Source: CAZDXJ01 sp050303615 (GTDB taxonomy: Bacteria > Pseudomonadota > Gammaproteobacteria > Methylococcales > Methylomonadaceae). From it: a DNA stretch of 64,000 nt. This document shows, piece after piece, positions 1 through 7,105 of this stretch. The stretch covers positions 1 through 64,000 of the forward strand of contig JBNLCC010000061.1 of assembly GCA_050303615.1 (NCBI GenBank), written 5' to 3'. The translations under genes and the position numbers were made by a program. The notes below the pieces were generated by a model. That model was not told the DNA's origin. It ran no database searches and was given only the letters and a program-made list of their open reading frames with translations. Each line of letters opens with the position of its first letter. Within the stretch, counting starts at the first letter, position 1.

Positions 1-125
1 GGACATTCTATTCGCGTTGCGGTACAATTGGTTAGGGCAAGTCTTTGTTTCAAGTTAAGCAACTGAATTTTAATAAATAATTGCAGAATTATCCGCATTT
101 ATCATGAGAGGTTCGGGTTAGGGAG

Positions 126-380
126 ATGCGTTTGAAATCGGCAAAATGTGATTTTACGGAAAAGCAAGGCCAGTATCTTTCGTTTATTTTATATTATACG
201 AAGGTGAATGGTCGTCCACCGGCTGAGGTGGATATGCAAAGATGTTTTAAAGTAACTCCACCGACAGTTCATCAAATGGAAAAAAAACTTGAGAGTCTCG
301 GTCTTATTCAGAGAACCCCGGGGAGGGGAAGAAGTATCGAACTGATAATTCCTGCGAATGAAATACCTAATTTACAATAA
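126..380 (+). CDS. Small LexA/MarR-like winged-helix DNA-binding protein
   Basis: An 84-residue protein that is almost all one winged-helix domain. TEKQGQYLSFILYYTKVNGRPP followed by TPPTVHQMEKKLESLGLI matches the shape of the LexA N-terminal DNA-binding domain: helix, recognition helix with PTVHQM, then a wing containing RTPGRGRSI. It lacks the LexA protease domain, so it cannot be LexA itself. Stand-alone proteins of this kind are usually annotated as LexA-type or MarR-type regulators. The ATG follows a GGGAG sequence. Target genes are unknown; the PAS-GGDEF gene 60 bp downstream is the nearest candidate. Confidence 0.7.
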   Translation: MRLKSAKCDFTEKQGQYLSFILYYTKVNGRPPAEVDMQRCFKVTPPTVHQMEKKLESLGLIQRTPGRGRSIELIIPANEIPNLQ

Positions 381-440
381 ACCTAATCCAACCGGTCTGG
401 CAAAGCCAAAAGGTGGCCCGCCTGGCGGCAGCGTTGTGCG

Positions 441-1814
441 GTGCTCAGCGCAATGGACTTCATGAGACAACGGCCTATGACGGACATACTTTCAGACAAC
501 ATAGAGTCCGAAGAGAACTTCAAGGAGGCAGTGCAATTATTGGAGGGAAAATCCCAGCTTCTGGACAACATTATGGACTCGTTGGGCGATGGACTGAGCA
601 TACAGGACAGGAACATGCGGATTATCTATCAAAACAAGTTTATGATCGACAACTTCGGGCCGCATGTCGGAGAGTACTGCTACAACATCTACGAAAAAAG
701 GAATGAGGTCTGTGACGGCTGCCCGATTGCCGAATCTTTTCGAACCGGAAAGGTAACCAAGGCGTTACGCGTAGGCACCACCAAAGAGGGAAACCAATTC
801 CGTTTCGAAAACATCGCCTCGGTACTCAGGAACGACAAGGGTGAAATCGTCGCAGGAATAGAACTGGTCAGATTAGTTGAGGATCGGGAACGGGCTCTGG
901 ACGAGCTACGGCTGGCCGGGGAAAAACTAATGCAGGCGAAGGCTGTCTACGAAAACAGTAACGAAGGCATTATGGTAGTGGACCGGAACAATCGTATCGT
1001 CTCTGTCAATCCGGCATTCACAATGATCACCGGATACAGTACCGAAGAGGCCATAGGTGCCGATCCGAAGATGCTCAGTTCCGGACGGCATTCGGCGGAT
1101 TTTTTCAGGGAGCTTTGGCAGTCTCTGAATAAAAAGGGCACTTGGCGGGGCGAGATATGGAATTGCCATAAGAACGGTCAGGTGTGCGCCTATTCGATGA
1201 GCATCAATACCATTTTAACCGAAGATGGCGAAGTATCGCAGCGTGTATGCGTGTTTTCCGATATTACGGAAAAGAAACTGGCGGAAGAACGAATCCAACA
1301 CATGGCGCAACACGATGCGCTTACCAATTTGCCCAACCGGGCGCTTTACTCGGACAGGCTGCAACAGGCCATTGCTGCGGCGAATCGGGAAAAGTCACTC
1401 CTTGCGGTGCTTTACATTGATCTCGACCGCTTTAAACCGGTCAATGATAATCTGGGCCATATCACCGGTGATGTGTTACTCCAATTGGTGGCTCGGCGAA
1501 TGCAACATTGCGTGCGCGAATCAGATACTGTGGCGCGTATGGGTGGTGACGAGTTTGCCGTGTTGCTTCCATTCGTCTATTCGCTACAAGAGGTTATCCT
1601 TATCGCGGAAAAGATTCATAAGGCACTTGAAGCACCATTTGAGGTCAACAATAGACGACTGGATATTTCTTGCAGCATCGGCGTAGCCCTTTATCCGGAA
1701 AACGGGACTGACGGAGAGTCGCTTGTTCATAGTGCCGATCAGGCGATGTATCGGGCAAAGCGGGACGGACGCGACAGGATCTGCTTGGTGGACAGGCACG
1801 AGCCGGAACGGTGA
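441..1814 (+). CDS. PAS-PAS-GGDEF diguanylate cyclase
   Basis: Probable cytosolic sensor diguanylate cyclase making c-di-GMP from two GTP. The N-terminal PAS-like region (about residues 25-150) has three cysteines in a CYNIYEKRNEVCDGCP stretch, a pattern seen in PAS domains that may bind a cofactor or sense redox. A second PAS domain (about 165-285) ends in the usual DITEKK linker. The GGDEF motif is at residues 368-372, and RESD lies exactly five residues before it, which is the RxxD inhibitory I-site arrangement. So catalysis with product inhibition is expected. There is no EAL domain and no membrane segment. The start is uncertain: GTG at 441, or ATG at 453, 462 or 477; none has a strong ribosome binding site. 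Confidence 0.85.
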   Translation: MLSAMDFMRQRPMTDILSDNIESEENFKEAVQLLEGKSQLLDNIMDSLGDGLSIQDRNMRIIYQNKFMIDNFGPHVGEYCYNIYEKRNEVCDGCPIAESFRTGKVTKALRVGTTKEGNQFRFENIASVLRNDKGEIVAGIELVRLVEDRERALDELRLAGEKLMQAKAVYENSNEGIMVVDRNNRIVSVNPAFTMITGYSTEEAIGADPKMLSSGRHSADFFRELWQSLNKKGTWRGEIWNCHKNGQVCAYSMSINTILTEDGEVSQRVCVFSDITEKKLAEERIQHMAQHDALTNLPNRALYSDRLQQAIAAANREKSLLAVLYIDLDRFKPVNDNLGHITGDVLLQLVARRMQHCVRESDTVARMGGDEFAVLLPFVYSLQEVILIAEKIHKALEAPFEVNNRRLDISCSIGVALYPENGTDGESLVHSADQAMYRAKRDGRDRICLVDRHEPER

Positions 1815-2404
1815 AAGGAGTTCAATACTGAAGGATACTGATGAACTTCCCTGATTTCTGGAAATTCCCTGAAGCGGATGTCCACCCGAAACCGGCGCTT
1901 CGACAAAGTTCGCTGCGATTTCGTTTTATGGCTTGGCGGTGAATAACAACGGTTTTGGCAGTAGTTCTTCCGGCATCGCGCTGCCCGGTATTTTCATTGA
2001 CGAGAACCATATGGAAATTACCATTTTGTGGTCCGGATTTGATTCATACTGTAATGCAAGCTATTCAGGCGGTAAAACTTATCAGGCTTACCGTTAGTAT
2101 CGTGTCCGCACGGCAAATTCCGGCTCCTCTCGTTCAATCCGGGGGCAGCCTCTACCGGAATGACAGGATAGAACACAATATGCGCATAACAGCGAGAACT
2201 GGTATTTATGGATCTAATCGAAGTTTACGGCAATGTTTAATTTCAAGAAATTCCTATGCACAGAATCGCCCAAAAGGGGGAAAGATCTTTATTTCTTAAT
2301 TTAATGGCTAAGGTATTCTCCACCAATATATTAATTGAGCCGGCATGTTTTATGCTTTAACAATTTTTATCGATTAATTGTTATCCGCTTATACCAGATA
2401 ATGT
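1815..2404. other. Gene-poor stretch, 590 bp
   Basis: No convincing gene. One open frame of 114 codons (1955-2299, plus strand) has no recognisable domain, no ribosome binding site and basic, serine/arginine-rich composition typical of a chance frame. The promoter of the downstream ANTAR gene should lie near 2300-2400, where the sequence is AT-rich. I saw no clear -35/-10 pair, sigma54 site or terminator. Confidence 0.5.
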
Positions 2405-2992
2405 ATGTCTAACGCTCAAATCTTAATTATCAACAACGGGTACCGGGAGAATCCGTTAGAAAACCGCTTAAATGCACTACCCTGCAAATGGGTCGGTCTT
2501 GCGGCAAATGCGCTGAATAATCGAAAAATTACCGAGGAAATCAGACCGGAAATCATATTTTTGTTAACGGCCCGCATCGATCACTTTGTATTGCAGGTTA
2601 TTCGAGATATCAATCAATACTTCCCGAGACCCACTATTTTATTCGTCGATGATGTTGAGACATTAATTGATGAGGCTATGGAGGCGGGGGTCAGTTCAGT
2701 AATTGAGGCGTCAAGCGACTGTCAACACATTGACGGCATGATCGCGGTTGCTACAGCCCGGTTTAATCATTTGCGACATTTGAAAACCGAACTGGCCCAT
2801 TTCAAACTGAAGCTGGAAGAACGGAAAGTGATTGATAAAGCGAAGGGTATATTAATTCAATCTCAAAACTGCTCGGAAGACGAGGCTTATCATTTGTTGC
2901 GAAAGCTGGCTATGGAGCGTAATCTACGCATGGCCGAAATGGCAAAAAATGTGATTGCCATGGCAGAACTATTACATGAACAAATACGCTAA
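2405..2992 (+). CDS. NasT/NasR-like ANTAR-domain transcription antiterminator
   Basis: A 195-residue response-regulator-like protein. The C-terminal 60 residues (about 133-195, from KLEERKVIDKAKGILI through SEDEAYHLLRKLAMERNLRM to the end) are a typical ANTAR RNA-binding domain, which binds paired hexaloop hairpins in nascent RNA and prevents termination. The N-terminal half looks like a receiver fold but is degenerate: where phospho-acceptor aspartate is expected (RPEIIFLLTARID) there is none. Phosphorylation is therefore unlikely, and control by a protein partner, as NasS controls NasT, is more plausible. No NasS-like gene is adjacent. The leader of nrtA, 1.5 kb downstream, carries fitting hairpins. 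Function in nitrate gene control is inferred from these two facts. Confidence 0.85.
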   Translation: MSNAQILIINNGYRENPLENRLNALPCKWVGLAANALNNRKITEEIRPEIIFLLTARIDHFVLQVIRDINQYFPRPTILFVDDVETLIDEAMEAGVSSVIEASSDCQHIDGMIAVATARFNHLRHLKTELAHFKLKLEERKVIDKAKGILIQSQNCSEDEAYHLLRKLAMERNLRMAEMAKNVIAMAELLHEQIR

Positions 2993-3006
2993 TATTCCTT
3001 TTATAG

Positions 3007-3930
3007 TCAAAACAAAAAAGTGACTACGGCTTTTAAGGAACCATATTCAATTACCGGAATTGCCAATAAAGAACTGATTGCTGATGGATCGGATAAATCG
3101 CTATTCGCTGTACTTTTTCCGATTATCGGCAGCCCGGTCAGCCAGACCTGACCAATCAAGCCTTCCCCTTTGGCAATACCTTTATGTTCAAAAAGGCTTG
3201 CCAGTTCATTATTATTTTTACCAAACCCTATTTGACAGTAGAGACGTTTATGTTCCCGGTCTGGCAGCCATATTTGCATGCGCTTGGCAATAGGTGTTGC
3301 CCGGGCGGACAAAAAGGTCATGATATAAACCCGATCGCCCTGCATCGCGACGGGAATGCCGATTCCCATTGATATATCAGCCCGTTTGGCGTGCTCACTA
3401 CGTATAAAATGGCGCGAGTCACCCAAATCTTCAATAATAACCGGTTCTTCCTTTTCCCACACCAAACCAGGCAAGCCGATACCTTTGCCCAATGTTGTTG
3501 TCCGGGAAACGGTTTCAAATTCCTGCAGCGTACCGTAGTAGCCATCGACCAACCGTAAGGAATCGCGGTGCGATTGATTGGCCCATATCTCGATAGCGCC
3601 TGCGTGATCCTCATCGTCGCCGCACAGAAAAACAACAACTGCCAACAAAAATTCCCCCGACATCACCGGGAGCCCTATCGCGCAAGTTAAACCCGATTGA
3701 TAGGCCGCCTCGGTACGTTCGAAATAAGAATGCTCCAGATCGGTTATTACGATCGGCTGTCCTGTTGCCCAAACATGGCCTGGCAGGCCTTGTTGGTAGG
3801 CAAACTTTTTGTTCTCGCTTATTAGCATAAACTCCTTATAGTCTTGTCCGTAAACGCCGCTGTTTAATTCGAGTTGCGTGCGTTCTTTGTTGGGCACCCA
3901 TATTTCTGTTACTTTAATAAATGTTTTCAT
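3007..3930 (-). CDS. Triple GAF-repeat protein beside the nitrate operon
   Basis: A 307-residue cytosolic protein with no signal peptide. It consists of three tandem units of about 100 residues, each opening with a strand like EIWVPN, EIWANQ or QIWLPD, then a GLPGxVW-type turn (QGLPGHVWATG, IGLPGLVWEKE, EGLIGQVWLTG), and ending in an I-G-I/L-P-V strand. These are GAF-like sensor units; the third is shortest. No output domain is present. It is convergent with the ANTAR gene (14 bp between stops) and divergent from nrtA. By position it could be the nitrate or nitrogen-status sensor that replaces NasS, but this is inference only. Confidence 0.75.
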   Translation of the reverse strand: MKTFIKVTEIWVPNKERTQLELNSGVYGQDYKEFMLISENKKFAYQQGLPGHVWATGQPIVITDLEHSYFERTEAAYQSGLTCAIGLPVMSGEFLLAVVVFLCGDDEDHAGAIEIWANQSHRDSLRLVDGYYGTLQEFETVSRTTTLGKGIGLPGLVWEKEEPVIIEDLGDSRHFIRSEHAKRADISMGIGIPVAMQGDRVYIMTFLSARATPIAKRMQIWLPDREHKRLYCQIGFGKNNNELASLFEHKGIAKGEGLIGQVWLTGLPIIGKSTANSDLSDPSAISSLLAIPVIEYGSLKAVVTFLF

Positions 3931-4226
3931 AAATCATTCACTGAGCTCACTTAATAACAGCTATTAACAAGTCATGCAGTCATCTGGAAAACTGCCTGCG
4001 TCGCCGCCATAATATTCATACTGAAGCGGGGGTTGGTGCAGCCCCAACCAAGAACCCGCACCAATCAACCTAAAACCTAAGCATTCCAGCTATTGTTTCT
4101 GCATAATCCATACCAAACAATCATTGTTGGCGCTTCACTTTATCAAATAACTAAAAAAACGTTTCAAGAGTTTGTCTTTCCGCGGAACTTGTCGGCTCAC
4201 CAAGCCGATCTGGCATCGTTCAAATA

Positions 4227-4254
4227 TGGTGCAGGATTTTCTATAAATGCACCA
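4227..4254 (+). promoter_or_regulatory. Candidate NtrC half-sites upstream of nrtA
   Basis: TGGTGCA at 4227-4233 and its exact reverse complement TGCACCA at 4248-4254 lie 21 bp apart, two helical turns. Each matches half of the NtrC consensus (TGCAC-N7-GTGCA), but the halves face the opposite way from a single classical site, so these would be two half-occupied sites. They sit about 120-145 bp before the sigma54-type promoter, a usual enhancer distance. Confidence 0.4.
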
Positions 4255-4372
4255 CTGTTATTCAGGAAAAACGAATTTATGTATGCAACGTTACTCCTAT
4301 CGATGCTCTCGGATTTCATATCTGATTGTTTTAGGGTTAAATAACATTGGTTCTTTGCATAATGGCGGGGTA

Positions 4373-4388
4373 TGGCATAGCTGTTGCT
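4373..4388 (+). promoter_or_regulatory. Sigma54-type promoter of the nitrate operon
   Basis: TGGCATAGCTGTTGCT matches the sigma54 consensus TGGCACRNNNNTTGCW at every defined position except the sixth base. The GG and GC elements are correctly spaced. Transcription would start near 4398-4400, directly before the first leader hairpin. Known nas operons of Klebsiella use the same combination of sigma54/NtrC promoter and leader antitermination. Confidence 0.7.
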
Positions 4389-4404
4389 TGAAGTTAATGC
4401 AAAA

Positions 4405-4470
4405 CGACTCCAATGTCGGAGTTGAAAGAAACATCAGCTCAATGTAGAGCAATTCAGACAAAGGCGTCTG
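4405..4470 (+). promoter_or_regulatory. ANTAR-type leader: three A1/G4 hexaloop hairpins
   Basis: Three consecutive short hairpins each have a six-base loop with A at position 1 and G at position 4, the signature recognised by ANTAR proteins. Hairpin 1: stem 4405-4411/4418-4424, loop AATGTC. Hairpin 2: stem 4437-4440/4447-4450, loop AATGTA. Hairpin 3: stem CAGAC 4455-4459 with GTCTG 4466-4470, loop AAAGGC. Hairpin 3 uses the first bases of the terminator's 5' arm (4465-4470), so the two are mutually exclusive: hairpin 3 is the likely antiterminator. Only four bases separate hairpins 2 and 3, making them the best ANTAR pair. Confidence 0.75.
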
Positions 4471-4523
4471 CATGCGGAAAACCGGTTCTTATACCGGTTT
4501 TCCGCATGCAGACGTTTTTTTTT
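4465..4523 (+). terminator. Intrinsic terminator in the nrtA leader
   Basis: A perfect 22-bp stem pairs 4465-4486 with 4493-4514 around the loop TCTTAT, followed by nine T at 4515-4523. It lies between the sigma54-type promoter and the nrtA start, so it is an attenuator for the whole operon and not the end of a gene. An antiterminator hairpin overlaps its first six bases. Confidence 0.9.
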
Positions 4524-4552
4524 GCCTAAAAAGACTCACGTCGGGGAATAGC

Positions 4553-5953
4553 ATGAAATCGACAACTATTTTGTACTTAAAGAAATTTACCGCTGTTTTG
4601 TCAGTGATCATCACGACATCCGTTCTGTCATTGAGCGTAAATTCCTATGCAGCCGGAGACCTGGAAAAAGAGGATCTTAAATTCGGTTTCATAAAATTGA
4701 CCGATATGGCGCCATTAGCCATCGCTTATGAAAAAGGCTACTTTGAGGAAGAGGGTTTATATGTACAAGTTGAAGCACAGGCTAACTGGAAGGTGCTGCT
4801 CGACCGCGTTATTAACGGCGAACTCGACGGTGCTCACATGCTGGCCGGGCAGCCATTAGGGGCAACCATCGGTTTCGGTACGAAAGCGAACATCATCACT
4901 GCCTTCAGTATGGATCTGAACGGCAATGCGATCACCGTCTCCAACGATGTTTGGCAACAAATGAAACCCTATGTGCCGATGCAGGACGGCAAGCCGGTAC
5001 ACCCGATTAAAGCCGACTCGCTCAAACCTGTTGTAGAAAAATATAAAACGGAAGGCAAGCCTTTCAAAATGGGTATGGTTTTCCCGGTATCCACCCACAA
5101 TTACGAGCTACGTTATTGGTTGGCGGCCGGCGGTATCAATCCCGGCTATTACGCTCCGCCTCAGGACATCAGCGGTCAAATCAATGCGGATGCCCTGCTA
5201 TCGGTGACGCCACCGCCGCAAATGCCGGCGACCATGGAGGCAGGGACTATCTATGGTTATTGCGTTGGCGAACCCTGGAACCAACAAGCGGTCTTCAAAG
5301 GCATTGGCGTACCGGTTATTACCGACTATGAAATTTGGCAAGACAACCCGGAAAAGGTTTTTGGCGTCAGTAAAGCCTGGGCGGAGAAATATCCCAACAC
5401 CCACATTGCGGTAGTTAAAGCGTTAATACGCGCAGCGATCTGGCTGGATGCCGAAAACAATAAAAATCGGCCGGAAGCGGTAAAAATTTTATCGGATAGT
5501 AAATATGTCGGCGCAGACTACGCCGTAATCGCCAACAGTATGACCGGCACTTTTGAATACGAAAAAGGCGATAAACGCCCGATGCCGGAGTTCAACACTT
5601 TCTTCAGAAACTTCGCAACCTACCCATATTACAGCGACGCTATCTGGTATTTAACGCAAATGCGCCGATGGGGGCAAATCAACGAGCCAAAACCCGATAC
5701 GTGGTTTATTGACATAGCGAAGAAAGTTTATCGTCCCGATATCTATATGCAGGCGGTCAAGGAGCTAGTTGCGGAGGGAAAAGCCAATGCCGGCGATTTC
5801 CCTCCGGAGAATGAGACCGGCTTTAAAGCGCCGCAAACACATTTTATCGACGGTATCGTCTACGACGGAAAACAGCCTAACGCCTATTTGGATCAATTCC
5901 CAATCGGTTTAAAAGGCCAACAAAAAATTTCTGACGGAAAAATCATCAATTGA
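4553..5953 (+). CDS. nrtA: Periplasmic nitrate/nitrite-binding protein NrtA of an ABC importer
   Basis: A 466-residue solute-binding protein of the NrtA/CmpA family. The start at 4553 was chosen because an upstream in-frame ATG (4472) lies inside the terminator stem, while 4553 follows a GGGGAA sequence and opens a normal Sec signal peptide (positive MKSTTILYLKK, hydrophobic core, cleavage near NSYA-AG). There is no lipobox, so unlike cyanobacterial NrtA it should be soluble in the periplasm. The mature protein begins with LKFGFIKLTDMAPLAIAYEKG, typical of the family. It delivers nitrate (possibly nitrite) to NrtB-NrtCD and is the first gene of the operon. Confidence 0.9.
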   Translation: MKSTTILYLKKFTAVLSVIITTSVLSLSVNSYAAGDLEKEDLKFGFIKLTDMAPLAIAYEKGYFEEEGLYVQVEAQANWKVLLDRVINGELDGAHMLAGQPLGATIGFGTKANIITAFSMDLNGNAITVSNDVWQQMKPYVPMQDGKPVHPIKADSLKPVVEKYKTEGKPFKMGMVFPVSTHNYELRYWLAAGGINPGYYAPPQDISGQINADALLSVTPPPQMPATMEAGTIYGYCVGEPWNQQAVFKGIGVPVITDYEIWQDNPEKVFGVSKAWAEKYPNTHIAVVKALIRAAIWLDAENNKNRPEAVKILSDSKYVGADYAVIANSMTGTFEYEKGDKRPMPEFNTFFRNFATYPYYSDAIWYLTQMRRWGQINEPKPDTWFIDIAKKVYRPDIYMQAVKELVAEGKANAGDFPPENETGFKAPQTHFIDGIVYDGKQPNAYLDQFPIGLKGQQKISDGKIIN

Positions 5954-6076
5954 TTGCAGTTAATTAGCTGGAAGCCGTGTTGAGCGCTGATGGAGCACCT
6001 TAATTTGTACAGGGACGTAGTTTTTTATTAATTAAACGCTTGACTTTGTAAAACACCCATATACAGAGGTCTGACA

Positions 6077-7093
6077 ATGACCAACCAACTGATTAAATTT
6101 TTCAACATTACCGGGATGACTTGGTTTGTACCACTGGTAAAAATGGCGGCAGGAGAAAATCCAAGTCGACAAATCAAGGAACTGTGGCTAATGCTGGGGG
6201 TGCCGATCATAGCATTCGCTATTTTTTTAGGTATCTGGAGTGCATCCGCCGCGCAAATTCAAACAAGCCTTGGCGTGATACCGGGGCCCAGCGCGGTGTG
6301 GCGCGAATTGCAGGGCCTCATTGAAGATCATCAGGCGGAACGAGAAAAGGAAAAGGCATTTATAGCAAGGCAAAAAGCCAGAAATGCAAAAAAGCTGGCA
6401 AAAGATCCGAATGCGCTAGTTAAGATTCGGCCTTACACCGGTAAACCGACCTATTTGGATCAAATCATCACCAGTCTGTATACCGTTTTTGCCGGGTTCG
6501 TTATCGCTACGGCCGTCGCCGTTCCGATCGGAATCGTCTGCGGTATGAGCCCGATTGTTAATACGGCATTCAATCCATTAATACAAATCTTTAAACCGGT
6601 TTCTCCTCTGGCGTGGTTGCCGATCGTTACGTTAATCGTCAGCGCAGTGTATGTAAGCGGAGAGGACGCGTGGTTTGAGAAATCATTTGTTACCTCGGCC
6701 ATCACCGTCACCTTATGCTCGCTATGGCCCACATTGATCAATACCGCCGTCGGAGTTTCCTCCATCGATAAGGATTTGGTTAACGTAGGCAAGGTGCTGC
6801 GCCTTAATTGGAGCACCCAGATTAAAAAAATCATTCTACCTTCCGCCCTTCCGTATATTTTTACCGGAATGCGTTTATCGCTCGGAGTCGGCTGGATGGT
6901 GTTAATCGCCGCGGAAATGCTGGCGCAAAATCCCGGTTTGGGAAAATTCGTCTGGGACGAATTTCAGAACGGCAGTTCCAGCTCTTTGGGGCGAATAATG
7001 GTGGCTGTTTTTACCATTGGCATTATCGGCTTCATTCTGGATCGGATCATGCTGTCCCTGCAAAACATCTTTTCTTTTAGCAACAAGCTGTAA
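6077..7093 (+). CDS. nrtB: Nitrate ABC transporter permease NrtB
   Basis: A 338-residue inner-membrane permease of the NrtB/SsuC/TauC type, forming the nitrate channel with the fused ATPase. The EAA-like loop is visible (DLVNVGKVLRLNWSTQIKKI, then LPSALPYIFTGMRLSLGVGW). An insertion of roughly 50 highly charged residues (EREKEKAFIARQKARNAKKL) sits between the first and second membrane segments and is probably cytosolic or periplasmic; related permeases often have a similar hydrophilic region. AGAGG lies 7 bp before the ATG. The stop is followed within 12 bp by the ATPase start, so the two are probably translationally linked. Confidence 0.9.
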   Translation: MTNQLIKFFNITGMTWFVPLVKMAAGENPSRQIKELWLMLGVPIIAFAIFLGIWSASAAQIQTSLGVIPGPSAVWRELQGLIEDHQAEREKEKAFIARQKARNAKKLAKDPNALVKIRPYTGKPTYLDQIITSLYTVFAGFVIATAVAVPIGIVCGMSPIVNTAFNPLIQIFKPVSPLAWLPIVTLIVSAVYVSGEDAWFEKSFVTSAITVTLCSLWPTLINTAVGVSSIDKDLVNVGKVLRLNWSTQIKKIILPSALPYIFTGMRLSLGVGWMVLIAAEMLAQNPGLGKFVWDEFQNGSSSSLGRIMVAVFTIGIIGFILDRIMLSLQNIFSFSNKL

Positions 7094-7105
7094 GTGGAGG
7101 GACGG

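Noticed and set aside
1955..2299. Open frame of 114 codons in the gap before the ANTAR gene
   Set aside because: No family resemblance, no ribosome binding site and chance-like composition.
4093..4344. Open frame of 83 codons upstream of nrtA
   Set aside because: It ends just before the sigma54-type promoter and covers the NtrC-like half-sites; no domain or start signal.
4472..4552. Longer N-terminus for NrtA
   Set aside because: The extra ATG is inside the terminator stem and would place 27 residues before a good signal peptide.
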